This document shows, one piece after another, positions 51,715 to 62,000 of a stretch of DNA of 64,000 bases. Both the position numbers and the translations under genes were made by a program. A model generated the notes under the pieces. It was not told the DNA's origin. It did not search any database and saw only the letters and a list, made by a program, of their open reading frames with translations. The stretch's first letter is position 1; each line of letters starts with the position of its first letter. The DNA is from Nocardia blacklockiae (GTDB lineage Bacteria > Actinomycetota > Actinomycetes > Mycobacteriales > Mycobacteriaceae), in the NCBI RefSeq assembly GCF_015477355.1, contig NZ_JADLRJ010000001.1, forward strand, positions 186,001-250,000, in the 5' to 3' direction.

Positions 51715-52128
51715 TCAGGAGAAGTCGGCGGCGGTGATGCCGCCGGGCTGATCGGGCGGCCACTCCACCAACTCGATCCGGTAGCCGTCCGGGTCGGTGA
51801 GCCACGACGTCTTCGGGCCCTGCGGGCCGGCCGGGTATTGGATGGGGCCCGGTGCGAGGCCGGCGGAGGTCAACCGCTCGAGGGTGGTGGCGAGTGTGTC
51901 CACCTCGATCGCGAGGTGGTCGAAACCGTTGCCGATGTCGACACGGCCGTCGGCGGGGCGGTGGACCAACTCCAGTGAGGCCGCCGGCTCGCCGGGGAAT
52001 TGCAGGAGGACGAGCCGGTTTTCGCCGCCGAGGTCGACCTTGCCCAATTCGACGTAGCCCAGAGCGGTGTAGAACGCGAGCGAGCGGTCCAGGTCGGTGA
52101 CGCGGTACGAGACGAACAGTGTCTTCAC
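51715..52128 (-). CDS. Glyoxalase/bleomycin-resistance (VOC) superfamily protein
   Basis: 137 aa. One VOC unit pair: FVSYRVTDLDRSLAFYTALG, GFDHLAIEVDTLAT (His ligand) and SWLTDPDGYRIELVEW (Glu ligand). It resembles lactoylglutathione-lyase-like proteins of unknown substrate. Its GTG overlaps the RibD-like gene stop (GTGA), so the two are coupled. Confidence 0.85.
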   Translation of the reverse strand: MKTLFVSYRVTDLDRSLAFYTALGYVELGKVDLGGENRLVLLQFPGEPAASLELVHRPADGRVDIGNGFDHLAIEVDTLATTLERLTSAGLAPGPIQYPAGPQGPKTSWLTDPDGYRIELVEWPPDQPGGITAADFS

Positions 52129-52712
52129 GCGGTCTCCTCGGTTCGCCGCACGCGGTAGCGCAGGTGCGTGACATCTCGGTCCTCGAGCCGTCGGACGAGG
52201 TCGAGTTCGATGCGGTCGCCGCCGAGATGGTCGAACAGTCGCCGGCCCTCCCCGAGGAGGACGGGGACCAGGTGGATCTCCATCTCGTCGAGCTGTCCGG
52301 CGCGCAGCAGCGCTTGGGCCGCGCCCGCCCCGTGCACCATGACCGGACGACCACCGGCCGCCGCGCGAGCCAGCCGGGCGCACTCCTCGACATCGGTGAC
52401 GAACCGCGCGTGACCGAACGGCACGCCCTCGTGGCGGGTGAGGACGAAGATCGGCACCCCGTCGTGATGATCACCGCCCCACCGCCCGGCGAGTTCGTAG
52501 GTCCGCCGCCCCGAGATCAACGCGCCGGTCCCCAGCGCCTCGCGATACACCTGCCCGCTCGGCCCCTCGGATTCCCGATCGTCGAGCCAATTGAACAGCC
52601 GCCCCCCGCCCCGCCCGAGTTCCTGCCCCGCCCGATCATCCGGCCCGGCGATATACCCGTCGAGCGACATCGACATATACAACCGAATCGGACTGCTCGT
52701 CCCGCCCGCCAT
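52125..52712 (-). CDS. RibD C-terminal/dihydrofolate-reductase-like oxidoreductase
   Basis: 195 aa. DHFR-like reductase fold: RLYMSMSLDGYIAGPDD opening, ALISGRRTYELAGRWGG, VPIFVLTRHEG and VMVHGAGAAQALLRAGQLDE, the usual signatures of the stand-alone RibD_C family. Function of such proteins is generally unknown. The ATG at 52712 has GGAGGG; one at 52745 is an alternative. Confidence 0.83.
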   Translation of the reverse strand: MAGGTSSPIRLYMSMSLDGYIAGPDDRAGQELGRGGGRLFNWLDDRESEGPSGQVYREALGTGALISGRRTYELAGRWGGDHHDGVPIFVLTRHEGVPFGHARFVTDVEECARLARAAAGGRPVMVHGAGAAQALLRAGQLDEMEIHLVPVLLGEGRRLFDHLGGDRIELDLVRRLEDRDVTHLRYRVRRTEETA

Positions 52713-52837
52713 CTGCCCTCCATGAGGTAGGAACGCTCCCCTCACCTGTCAGAGCAGGAGCCGTCGAAGAACAGACTCCGTCCGGCAGGCAAACTCATCG
52801 GGGGCGGGCGAATTCCGGCCGAGGCAGACTGGAGCGC

Positions 52838-53125
52838 ATGGTGATGGATCCGATCGAGCTGGAAAGTGAGCGCGGGCAACTGTTGTCGCGGGTGAACGAG
52901 TTGCGTCGTGCGGTGGCCGAACTGTCCGAGCGGTACGGGGCTCTGCCCGAGTCGGGTCTGATCATCGATACCGTCGGTGCCGCGGCGTTGATCACCCCGG
53001 GATATTGCGTCGCCGGGGCGCGAGAAGTGTTGGGGGAAGCGCTGATCGAGCTGGATGCGGCGGGTGACGCGCTGGAGAGGGCGGGGCAGTACACCGCGCG
53101 GATCCGCGGCGTCGTGTTCGACTGA
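52838..53125 (+). CDS. Small hypothetical protein with N-terminal coiled coil
   Basis: 95 aa, not recognised. Residues 7-35 form a charged heptad-like helix (ESERGQLLSRVNELRRAVAE), then a Gly/Ala-rich middle (DTVGAAALITPGYCVAGA) and a second helix to the end. It has no signal peptide. It lacks the WxG motif and hence is not an ESX-type protein. An ATG at 52844 is an alternative start. Confidence 0.55.
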   Translation: MVMDPIELESERGQLLSRVNELRRAVAELSERYGALPESGLIIDTVGAAALITPGYCVAGAREVLGEALIELDAAGDALERAGQYTARIRGVVFD

Positions 53126-53186
53126 CGGCAGCGCTGCCCGACCCGCTGGCGATCCCTCGGCGGTAACTGTGTGCGACACTGACGCC

Positions 53187-54281
53187 GTGCAGCCGAAGCG
53201 CAGGGTTCACTTCGTGGGCAGTTTGCCCGCACAGTTGGACAGTCCGGAGAAGGCGATGGCGTTCGCCGTCGAGACGGCCGGTGAGTATCTGGACGGGGTA
53301 GTTCCCGGTGGGGAAGCGGATCCCTATCGGGCCCAGTGGTACATCAGGCCCATCATCGACCGGCTCGACGAGATTCCGGCGCTGGCGCCGGTGCGTCGGG
53401 GGGATTGGTCGACGTTGCGCTCCCGCAACACTTTTCGGCTGCGGCCGGGCCACTCGCTGGGCGAAGGCGATGTCGACGCCGCGCTCGGTTACGCGGAGGA
53501 GACCCGGCGTGCGCTCGCGGCGTTCGCCGAGCTGCGCCGGACCGATCCCGGACTGCGGTTGCAGGTAGGGATTCCGACGCCCTTCGTCATCGGTTTCATC
53601 GCCTTCGAGGCGCGGATGCTCACGTGGCGTCGAGGCAGTGTCGGCCGCGGTGACCGCGGCTTCCCCTACTACCGCCCGATTCTCGACGCCACCGTCAGGG
53701 AAATCGTCCGAATCCACGAGATGTTGGGGGACAACGTCGTCTTCCAACTCGAACTGGCCGCGGAGACGCTGCTCTGCGCGCGGCTGCCCCGGGGCCTGCG
53801 AGAAGGCCCGGCCACCCTCGCGGGCCGGGCGATCGCACGCCTGGTCGCGCGCTCGCCCCACGGTGCCCGTTTCGGAGTGCACCTCTGCTACGGGAGCCTC
53901 GACGACAAACCGGTCGTGTCGCCGCGATCGACGGCGTCGGTCGTCGCACTGGCCAACGCGGTAGCGCGATACTGGCCGGCGGGACGGCATCTCGATTTCG
54001 TCCACATGCCCATCGGCGACGGCAAACAGGCACCGGTGCGGCCGCGCTACTACGCGCCCCTGGCACACCTCGAATTGCCCGCTGCCACACGGCTCGTCGC
54101 CGGACTCGCGCACGCGACCCAGCCGCTCGCGCAAGCACGGCAGGGACTGGCGGCGGCGGAGTCGGCCTACGGCGGCCCGCTGGACGTCGCCGCGCCCTGC
54201 GGTCTGGGCCGCTACAAGACCGTCGAACGGGCACGGTCCGCGGTAGCACACGCGGTCGCTCTGGCCGAGACCGATTTGTGA
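53187..54281 (+). CDS. MetE/UROD-like TIM-barrel protein
   Basis: 364 aa. The C-terminal part has GVHLCYGSLDDKP, FVHMPIGDG and a final PCGLGRYKTVERA, reminiscent of the cobalamin-independent methionine synthase and uroporphyrinogen-decarboxylase fold, in which a Cys near the C-terminus binds zinc. Only one half-barrel unit is present, unlike the ~750-aa MetE. Substrate unknown. It starts at a GTG and is followed by a SAM methyltransferase gene. Confidence 0.6.
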   Translation: MQPKRRVHFVGSLPAQLDSPEKAMAFAVETAGEYLDGVVPGGEADPYRAQWYIRPIIDRLDEIPALAPVRRGDWSTLRSRNTFRLRPGHSLGEGDVDAALGYAEETRRALAAFAELRRTDPGLRLQVGIPTPFVIGFIAFEARMLTWRRGSVGRGDRGFPYYRPILDATVREIVRIHEMLGDNVVFQLELAAETLLCARLPRGLREGPATLAGRAIARLVARSPHGARFGVHLCYGSLDDKPVVSPRSTASVVALANAVARYWPAGRHLDFVHMPIGDGKQAPVRPRYYAPLAHLELPAATRLVAGLAHATQPLAQARQGLAAAESAYGGPLDVAAPCGLGRYKTVERARSAVAHAVALAETDL

Positions 54282-54342
54282 CACTTGCGGCGGCCCACCA
54301 CCTTTGGGGCGCAACGGATCTCCGGAGGGGTATCCGCCCGAG

Positions 54343-55179
54343 GTGGCGATAGGCTACGGTTACCCCGTGGTCGAAGGAGATGAAGGGCCCACGTCGGCAG
54401 CCGACCGTACGCCGCAACCGTTCGACCCTGGTCAGCTGAACTCCGCCCGGGTGTACGACTACCTGTTGAGCGGAAAGGACAATTACGAGGTCGACCGCGG
54501 CATGGCGCACGAAATGCTGTCGCGCGCACCGGAAATCAAGACGCTGGCCTGGTTCGCCCGGGGTTTTCTGCGCAAGGCGGTGGAGATGGCCGCCGACGCC
54601 GGTATCCGGCAATTCATCGATCTCGGCTCGGGAATGCCGAACGACCCCAACGTGCACGAGGTGGCCCACGAAATCGAGCCGTCGTCGCGGGTGGTGTACG
54701 TCGACTACGACCCGCTCGTCGTCGCCCATTGCGAGGCGCTGCTGGCCGATCCACCGGATGTCGCGGTGATGCAGGGAGACATTCGCCGTCCCCACGAGAT
54801 CCTCGATCAGCTGAGCGACCAAGCCCTGATCGATCTCGACAAACCGGTGGCCATCACGCTCATCGGCGTGCTCCATTACGTGATGGACCACGAGGACCCC
54901 GCCGGGATCATCGCCGCCTTACGCGATCGAATGGCGCCCGGCAGTTACCTGGCGATGACCCACGGCTCCAGTGAGTCCTCCCCGGAGATACTTCAGGTGC
55001 TCACCAACACCGCCGCTACTTCCGCGCAGGTCGCCTTCCGGTCCACCGAGCAGACGGAATCCTTCCTCGCCGGCTTCGAACTGCTGGAGCCCGGTGTGGT
55101 GCCGGTGCAGCAGTGGCTCCGCCCGGGATTGCCGGAGACTCGGATGGTCATGGTCGGTGCCATCGGCCGCAAACCCTGA
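54343..55179 (+). CDS. SAM-dependent methyltransferase, actinobacterial Methyltransf_19 (DUF574) family
   Basis: About 278 aa. Family hallmarks: SARVYDYLLSGKDNYEVDR (near residue 35), FIDLGSGMPNDPNVHEVA (SAM-binding), VVYVDYDPLVVAHCEALL and an acidic loop MQGDIRRP. This family is abundant in Nocardia, Mycobacterium and Streptomyces; substrates are mostly unknown. The start is uncertain: GTG 54343 has GGAGGGG 12 nt upstream, while GTG 54367 gives the more usual N-terminal length. Confidence 0.85.
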   Translation: MAIGYGYPVVEGDEGPTSAADRTPQPFDPGQLNSARVYDYLLSGKDNYEVDRGMAHEMLSRAPEIKTLAWFARGFLRKAVEMAADAGIRQFIDLGSGMPNDPNVHEVAHEIEPSSRVVYVDYDPLVVAHCEALLADPPDVAVMQGDIRRPHEILDQLSDQALIDLDKPVAITLIGVLHYVMDHEDPAGIIAALRDRMAPGSYLAMTHGSSESSPEILQVLTNTAATSAQVAFRSTEQTESFLAGFELLEPGVVPVQQWLRPGLPETRMVMVGAIGRKP

Positions 55180-55282
55180 GTATCCGCGTGAACAGGAGTA
55201 GTCTCGTACCCGTCAATTCGTTGGCCGCCTGCACATTCGAGCGTGCATCAGGTGCTGCCCCAGTCGATCAGAGGATGAGAAT

Positions 55283-55765
55283 ATGAAGACCCTCAAAATT
55301 GTCGCTGGTGTCGTGTCGACGATCGCAACGGTCGCCGCGGTCACAACCGGCGCTTCGGTTGTCAATGCCCCTGCCGCTTCCGGCGCCCCCGCCCAGTTCC
55401 TCATCACCAAAGAGGTTCCCACCCTGGAGGATCTCGACGAACAGGTCGCGTTCCTGATCGAGACACCCGCCTCCGACGAGGCAAAGGCCGCCAATATGGA
55501 AGGCGGCATGCGCGCGGTCGTGGTCGCGCGCACCCTCTACAACATCGGCCTGTACCGGGCGCCGCGCGGGTCGAACGACATCACCGGCCCCGAAACCCAC
55601 GACGGCAACGTGCACACCGCGATGCTGCGCAGCAAGACGGCTGGACAGCCGGATCTGGTTGCGCGCGTGGTCTGGAAGCGCATCGACGGCGTCTGGAAGC
55701 TGTCCAACAGTTCCGTGTGCGAGGGCGTCAAGGCCGTGGGCCTGGCGATGGCCTGCGATTTCTGA
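55283..55765 (+). CDS. Exported MTB12 (CFP-2)-like protein
   Basis: 160 aa. The N-terminus is a signal peptide (KTLKIVAGVVSTIATVAAV core), with likely cleavage near ASGA-PAQ at about residue 35. The mature part, VPTLEDLDEQVAFLI followed by NMEGGMRAV and the closing VCEGVKAVGLAMACDF, has the layout of the mycobacterial low-molecular-weight antigen MTB12, an NTF2-like secreted protein of unknown function. Two Cys near the C-terminus may form a disulfide. Similarity is moderate, so the call is tentative. Confidence 0.6.
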   Translation: MKTLKIVAGVVSTIATVAAVTTGASVVNAPAASGAPAQFLITKEVPTLEDLDEQVAFLIETPASDEAKAANMEGGMRAVVVARTLYNIGLYRAPRGSNDITGPETHDGNVHTAMLRSKTAGQPDLVARVVWKRIDGVWKLSNSSVCEGVKAVGLAMACDF

Positions 55766-55780
55766 CCGGCTGCCGGCGCT

Positions 55781-56518
55781 GTGATCGACATCCGTGACCT
55801 CACGCTGAGCTACCCCGGCGTGACCGTCCTCGAGGTCCCCGAACTGACCGTGGCCGACGGGGCGCTCACGTACCTGATCGGTCTCAACGGCACCGGCAAA
55901 ACCACGCTGCTGCGATGTATCTGCGGCGTCATCGCGCCCGCGCGGGGCACCGTCACGGTCGACGGCACCCTCGTCCGGGCCCACCACACCACACCGGCAA
56001 CTCTCGGAATGCATTTGAACTACCGGGCTTTCGACCCACGGCACACGGCGCGCCGGCACCTGCGCTGGATCGCTCGTGCCCGTGGGCTGCCCGCCGGCCG
56101 GGTCGGCGACGTGCTCGAGATCGTCGATCTCGGCCGGGTCGCCGACCGCAGGCTGGGGCACTATTCGCTGGGCATGCTCCAGCGTGTCGGCATCGCCGCC
56201 GCGTTGCTCTCCGAGCCTCGGACCCTGCTGCTCGACGAACCTCTCAACGGCCTCGACATCGCGGGCATCCGCTGGATACGCGGACTGCTGCGCCGGCTCG
56301 CCGACGCCGGGACCTGCGTCCTGGTCGCCACGCACCTGCTCGACGAGGTCGAACGCAACGCTGACCACATCGTGGTCATCGGAAACCACCGCGTCCTGGC
56401 CGACCAGCCGTACACCCAGCTCATGGACACCTTGGAGCCCGGCGAGACCAGCCTCGAGGACGCCTATCTGCGCATCGCCGGGCTGCCTGCCGACGCCACC
56501 TCGGGAGTGGCCCCGTGA
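55781..56518 (+). CDS. ABC transporter ATP-binding protein
   Basis: 245 aa. Walker A GLNGTGKTT (34-42), signature YSLGMLQR (128-135), Walker B LLLDEP (149-154) and switch His185 in VATHLLDE. The Q-loop position reads GMHLN, without a clear Gln. It pairs with the permease downstream, whose GTG overlaps the stop (GTGA). Small ABC-2 exporters of this type move drugs, peptides or lipids. It follows the MTB12-like gene by 15 bp. Confidence 0.87.
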   Translation: MIDIRDLTLSYPGVTVLEVPELTVADGALTYLIGLNGTGKTTLLRCICGVIAPARGTVTVDGTLVRAHHTTPATLGMHLNYRAFDPRHTARRHLRWIARARGLPAGRVGDVLEIVDLGRVADRRLGHYSLGMLQRVGIAAALLSEPRTLLLDEPLNGLDIAGIRWIRGLLRRLADAGTCVLVATHLLDEVERNADHIVVIGNHRVLADQPYTQLMDTLEPGETSLEDAYLRIAGLPADATSGVAP

Positions 56519-57348
56519 ACGGCTCCGGTCCGGTTACCCTGATCCGTCGCGGCATCGCCGCCGAGTGGACCCGCACCACCGGGCGCAGTTTCCTGTGGAC
56601 CGCCGCGGTCCCGGTCACCTTCGCGCTTCCGCTGGTCGTCACGTTCGGAATAGCCGCTGTCGCAGAACGACTCGCCGATCTCCCCGGGCAGAGTTACGTC
56701 GCCACGGTCTCCACTACCAATTCCGTGTACTGGGTGATCACGCTGTCCGTGTCGGTCATGATGGTCACCGCCGCCTACGCCCACGCCAGTCAATGGCGCG
56801 GCCAGACAAGCGATCTCAACGCGTTCCTGTTTCCCCGGCCCTGGACGGTCGCGCTGGCCCGGTGGATCTACTACGGCATCATCACGGCGATTTCGACAGT
56901 TGTCCTGCTCGTGGTCGTCATGGTCACGCTGCCGCACCAGTTCCCGCAAATCTATGGGGCCGTGGACATTACGGACTCGGCGGGTATTCGGTTCCTCTGG
57001 ACCGTCCCTTGCTACGCGTTCGCCGCCTGCGGTGTGGGCGTCGCGGTCGGGTCGCTGATTCGCACGCCGTCCGCCGCTGTCGCCGTTCTCCTGTTCTGGG
57101 TCTACGTGGCCGAGAACTCCATGAATCTGCTGCCCCACGGGTACACCCTGCAGGCGTACGCCCCGTTCCTCAACGCCGTCGCCGCGACCGGCCAGGAAGT
57201 CGCCTTCGTCCCTCGCTTCGGGCGCAACGGATCTCTGGTCTACTTCGTCGTCATCGCGATCGCTCTGTTCGTCGTGACAGCCGTCCTGCCGATCCTCACT
57301 CGCCGGATGTCCGGGCGTCGCAGGGCGAGGCTCATCGAAACAGCCTGA
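56515..57348 (+). CDS. ABC-2 type transporter permease
   Basis: 277 aa with about six hydrophobic segments (near 28-50, 70-87, 118-138, 161-180, 190-205 and 240-262), the layout of ABC-2 permeases. The N-terminal cytosolic helix has RRGIAAEWTRTTG. Together with the ATPase it forms an exporter. The cargo is unknown; the closest biosynthetic genes are the P450 and PKS beyond. Confidence 0.82.
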   Translation: MNGSGPVTLIRRGIAAEWTRTTGRSFLWTAAVPVTFALPLVVTFGIAAVAERLADLPGQSYVATVSTTNSVYWVITLSVSVMMVTAAYAHASQWRGQTSDLNAFLFPRPWTVALARWIYYGIITAISTVVLLVVVMVTLPHQFPQIYGAVDITDSAGIRFLWTVPCYAFAACGVGVAVGSLIRTPSAAVAVLLFWVYVAENSMNLLPHGYTLQAYAPFLNAVAATGQEVAFVPRFGRNGSLVYFVVIAIALFVVTAVLPILTRRMSGRRRARLIETA

Positions 57349-57367
57349 GCACCGGAGAGTCCCGGAT

Positions 57368-58681
57368 TCATCCGGCGATCGGGTGCACCTCGAGCGGTAG
57401 CTTGCCGATTCCGGGGATCGGGCCCATGGCGCGTCCGAGTTTCCGGGTAGCGACCGGCTGGAACTCCCATTTCGACAGCAGGCTGTGCAGCGTCGTCTGA
57501 AATGCCATCCAGGCGTAGTTGTTTCCGATGCACATCTGACTGCCCATGCTGAACGGGACGAAGCTCCGGCACTTCGACCGGGCCGCCGAGGCCGGCCACC
57601 GATCGGGGTCGAATGCGTCCGGTTCGGCGAAGATCTGCGGGTTCCGGTGCACAGCCGCGATGCTGTAGCCGATATCGGTCCCGGCGGGGAAGGTGAAACC
57701 GCCGAGCTCGACCGCGGTGACGGTGCGTCTGGTTTGTAGCAGTGGCGAATGGATCCGCGTGACCTCGTTCAGGAACCGGTTCAGGTAGTCGAGTTCGTCG
57801 AGACCTCGAGGGCCGAGTTCGGTGGTCGCGGAGATCTCTTTCTGCAGTCTCGCAGCCACTTCCGGGCGGTGTGCCAGCTCGTACAGCGCCCAGGTCAGCG
57901 TGGCGGTCGAGGCGTCGATTCCGCCGAAGAGAACCGTCACGGCCTGCTCTGCCAGGAACTTGTCGCTACGGTCCGCATCTTCCGACGAGTACAGCAGGAT
58001 GTCGAGAAGGTCGTTCCGGCGTTCACCGCTGGTCCGGCGCGCCACCAGCAGCCGCTGGCAGTACTCCCGCAATTGCGTTCCGGCGGAGAGGAATTTGCGG
58101 TTCACCGGCAAGGGCAGGTTCGCCAGCTTCTTGGGCAGCACACTGCCCACAATGGCGCCCCCGCCGATGTCCTGGATCAAACCCGAGATGAATCGCAGCT
58201 CCTCGGGGTCGGGTTCGTGCGAGAACAAGGACCCCAGCAGGTTGGTGATCACCATGTCCAGCAGTGCGGCACGAGCCTCGACGACCTGACCCGGCCGCCA
58301 CGAACTCGCCAACGCGTCCGCATTGCGTTTTATGGTGTGCGCGTAGCTTTCCAGCTCGGTGCGATGGAACGCCGGCTGCAGCAGCCGACGCAGATCCCGG
58401 TGCTGCTGACCGTCCGAGACGATCAGCGACTCCTCGAATATGAGCCGGATGCGGTCGAAGAGCAGCCCGCGCTCGAAGGAATCTGAGCTATCGACCAGCA
58501 CCTTGTGGAGCAGCTCGAAATCGGTGATGACATAGACGACGCGACTGCCGATCTCGACGCGCGCGATCTTCCCGACGTCGGCCAGTTCCACCATGAACCG
58601 GACCGGATCACGCCACATCCGCCAGCCGTGCCCGATGACGGGTAGACGGCCGGGACCGCACGGGACGTCGCGAATATCCAC
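57368..58681 (-). CDS. Cytochrome P450 divergent from the polyketide synthase
   Basis: 437 aa. Heme loop FSMGSQMCIGNN (Cys near 390), I-helix LFGGIDASTATLTW, ExxR EVTR (in NEVTRIHSPLL). The MGSQ-type loop and RLPVIGHGWRMWRDP N-terminus resemble class II-like bacterial P450s. The GTG at 58681 has GGAAGGG nine nt upstream and is preferred; ATG 58729 adds 16 residues. No ferredoxin is adjacent. Divergent orientation with the PKS suggests a tailoring role. Confidence 0.85.
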   Translation of the reverse strand: MDIRDVPCGPGRLPVIGHGWRMWRDPVRFMVELADVGKIARVEIGSRVVYVITDFELLHKVLVDSSDSFERGLLFDRIRLIFEESLIVSDGQQHRDLRRLLQPAFHRTELESYAHTIKRNADALASSWRPGQVVEARAALLDMVITNLLGSLFSHEPDPEELRFISGLIQDIGGGAIVGSVLPKKLANLPLPVNRKFLSAGTQLREYCQRLLVARRTSGERRNDLLDILLYSSEDADRSDKFLAEQAVTVLFGGIDASTATLTWALYELAHRPEVAARLQKEISATTELGPRGLDELDYLNRFLNEVTRIHSPLLQTRRTVTAVELGGFTFPAGTDIGYSIAAVHRNPQIFAEPDAFDPDRWPASAARSKCRSFVPFSMGSQMCIGNNYAWMAFQTTLHSLLSKWEFQPVATRKLGRAMGPIPGIGKLPLEVHPIAG

Positions 58682-59098
58682 TGTCTCTTGCCCTTCCGTT
58701 GTCGATCCACACGTGACCTCGGGCTGCATGCACACGAAGGTGACGTGACAAGCGAAAACGTCTGTCCCGCAAAGTCCGATGATACTTGCCGACGGTTGCT
58801 CGTGGTTGTCGAACCTGCCTGTCCGGAGGAGGGGCCGCGGCCGGGAGCGCGGTGAAGCCGGCCGACTACGTGGCGGCGGGCGGGCGGCCGCGCTGGTCGA
58901 ACCGCCGATCCGATCGGAAATCCGGTTGTCCGCTCGTGGCCGTGGATAGGTTTGTCGCGATTGTTCTGTTCGTGCAGTTCGGGGCGCTGCCCCGCCGGTC
59001 GAGGGTTGGTGTGGCCGGCGGTCGTTGTCGACGTTCGCGAAGGCGTCGGGCTGTACCTCTTTCCGGTTTCTGTCGGCGTTGCTTCGAGAGGACTTGTG
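58682..59098. other. Divergent intergenic region, P450 and polyketide synthase
   Basis: 417 bp without a supported gene. It should contain both promoters; I see no palindrome matching the regulon operator and no long inverted repeat. A GAGAGGAC ribosome site stands before the PKS ATG. Confidence 0.6.
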
Positions 59099-62000
59099 AT
59101 GGCTGGGGCTCAGCGAGGATCGGAGACCGGAGGAGTGGAGCCGATCGCGGTCGTCGGCATGGCGTGCCGGTTTCCGGGCGGTGTGACGTCGCCGGAGCGG
59201 TTGTGGGACGTGGTGGCCGCCGGTGGTGACGTGATCGGGGGTCTGCCGGTGGATCGGGGGTGGGACGTGGAGAATCTGTACGACCCGGATCCGGGCGCGG
59301 CGGGTAGGACGTACGCGCGATTCGGCGGCTTCGTGGACGATGTCGCCGGATTCGACGCGGACTTCTTCGGGATCTCGCCGCGAGAGGCCCTGGCGATGGA
59401 TCCGCAGCATCGGTTGTTCCTCGAAAGCTGCTGGGACGCGATCGAATACGCCGGGATCGACCCGTTGTCGCTGCGCGGCGAGGCGGTGGGGGTGTTCGCG
59501 GGAATCATCAACGAGGAGTATCTGCCGATGTACGGGGGTGGGCGCGGCGACCTGGAAGGGCACATCGTGACCGGCAACATCACGAGTGTGGCCTCGGGGC
59601 GGGTGGCGTATTGCCTGGGATTGGCCGGGCCGGCGATCTCGGTGGATACGGCGTGCTCGTCGTCGCTGGTGGCGCTGCATCTGGCCGCGCAGTCGCTGCG
59701 CGCGGGTGAGTGCTCGATGGCGCTGGCCGGCGGCGTGACGATTCTGTGCAGGCCGGGCCCGCTGATCGAGTTCGCGCGGGCACGCGGCCTGGCGCCGGAC
59801 GGCCGGTGCAAGGCGTTCGGCGCCGGTGCGGACGGTACCGGTTTCGCCGAGGGCGCGGGAGTGCTGCTGCTGCAACGGTTGTCGGAGGCGCGGCGCGACC
59901 GGCGGCGCGTGCTGGCGCTGTTGCGCGGCAGCGCGGTGAATCAGGACGGGGCGAGCAAACGGCTGACCGCGCCGAGCGGCCCGGCGCAGGAGCAGGTGAT
60001 CCGGGCGGCACTGGCCCAGGCCGGGCTGCGGCCGGCGGACGTGGACGTCGTCGAGGCGCACGGTACGGGGACGCGGCTCGGTGATCCGATCGAGGCGCAC
60101 GCCCTCGCGGCCACCTACGGCCGGGCGCACAGTCGGCAGCGGCCGTTGTGGCTCGGGTCGTTGAAGTCGAATATCGGGCACACCCAGGCCGCCGCGGGCG
60201 TCGGGGGAGTGATCAAGATGGTGCTCGCGATGCGGCACGGAACCTTGCCGCGGACCCTGCATGCCGAGGAGCCGACCCCGCGCGTGGACTGGGATGCCAG
60301 CGGGATGTCGGTCCTGTCGGCGGCACGGCCGTGGGAGGCCGGGCCGTCCCCGCGCCGGGCGGGTGTGTCGTCGTTCGGCGTCAGCGGAACCAACGCGCAC
60401 GTCGTTCTCGAAGAGCCGGAACCTGTTGACGCCGAGGGATTTTGCCCACCTGACCGGTCCGCAGGTGCGGGGGAGGAGGGCGAACTGTGCGGTGTCGGAG
60501 GCGATGTCGTCGTGTGGACGGTGTCGGGGCGGGGGCAGGCGGCGTTGCGTGCGCAGGCGGCCGGGGTGGCGCGGCAGGTGCGGGACCTGCCGCCGGCACC
60601 GACGCCCGGTGCGGGTGACGTGGTGGCCGACGTCGCGGTGTCGCTGGCCCGGCGGTCGCGGCTGGAGCATCGCGCGGTGGTGATCGGCCGCGACCTCGGC
60701 GCTCTGCTGGCGGGGTTGGACACGGTGGCGGGTGCGACCGACGGCGATCACGCGGAGGACGTGGTGTCGGGTTCGGTGGTGTCCGGCGCGGAACGTGGTG
60801 TGGTGCTGGTGTTTCCGGGGCAGGGCACCCAGTGGCCAGGGATGGGCCGTGAGCTGTGGGAGACGAGTGCGGTCTTCCGCGACACCGTGACCGCGTGTGC
60901 GCGGGAACTGGATCCGCTGGTCGGGTTCTCCGTCACGGACATGGTGCTCGGGCGCGAGCCGATGCCGACGACGACGCTGCCCGGCGGCGGCGTGGTCGAG
61001 CGGGTGGACGTGGTGCAACCCGTCCTGTTCGCGGTGCTGGTGGGTGTGGCGCGAGTGTGGCAGTCCTGGGGCGTGCCGGTGGCCGCGGTGGTCGGGCATT
61101 CGCAGGGCGAGATCGCCGCGGCGTATATCGCGGGTGGCCTGAGCCTGTCCGACGCGGCGCGGGTGGTGGCGGTGCGGTCGCGTGCGGTGCGGGCACTGTG
61201 CGGCGAAGGATCGATGCTGGCACTGGCGGTGCCGCGCGCGAAGGCCGAGGAGCTGGCCGCGCCGTGCGTCGACGTGGACGTGGCGGCGGTCAACGGTCCG
61301 GCCGCCACCGTGCTCGCCGGACCGGTGGCAGGTCTGCGAGAAGTGTTCCGGGCCTGCGAGGGTCGCGGCGTGCGCGCCCGGTGGATCCCGGTGGACTATG
61401 CCTCGCACTCGCCGCAGGTCGAGCGGGTCGAGAACGAGGTGCGGACCGGACTGACCGACCTCGATCCCCGCGACGGCGACATCCCGTTCTATTCCACGCT
61501 CACCGGCGACGCGATGCGCACCCGCCACCTCGACGCGCGGTACTGGTACGACAATCTGCGGCAGCCGGTCCTGTTCGCCGACACCGTCGAGGTCCTGGCC
61601 CGCGCGGGCTATCGGGCCTTCATCGAAGTCGGTGCGCATCCGGTGCTGTTGCCCGCGGTACACGACATCGTCCGGTCCGCGGCGACCGACGGCGATGCCG
61701 CGGACGAGTCCGTCGTGGTGGTGGGTTCGCTACGCCGTGGCGAGGGCGGCGTGGACCGGCTGGTGCGGAGTGCGGCGGAGGCGTACGTGCGCGGGGTGGA
61801 TGTGGACTGGACCCGGATCCTGCCTGCGGGACGGCTGATCACCTTGCCGCCCTACGCTTTTCAGCGTCGAAGGTTCTGGTTGGCGTCGAACTCCGCCACA
61901 GTCGTCGCCGCGTCGGGCGGCTGCGTCGCCGACGCGGCCTTCTGGGATCGAGTGGACCGCGGTGACGTCGACGCCTTGGCGGGTGATCTCGGGGTCGACG

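Noticed and set aside
55266-55280. A GAGAAT half-site before the MTB12-like gene
   Set aside because: Only one half of the palindrome is present and it overlaps the start region, so it is probably chance.
57368-61663. A 1431-codon open frame on the - strand
   Set aside because: Only its end (57368-58681) is a P450; the rest runs antisense through the polyketide synthase and is an effect of high GC.
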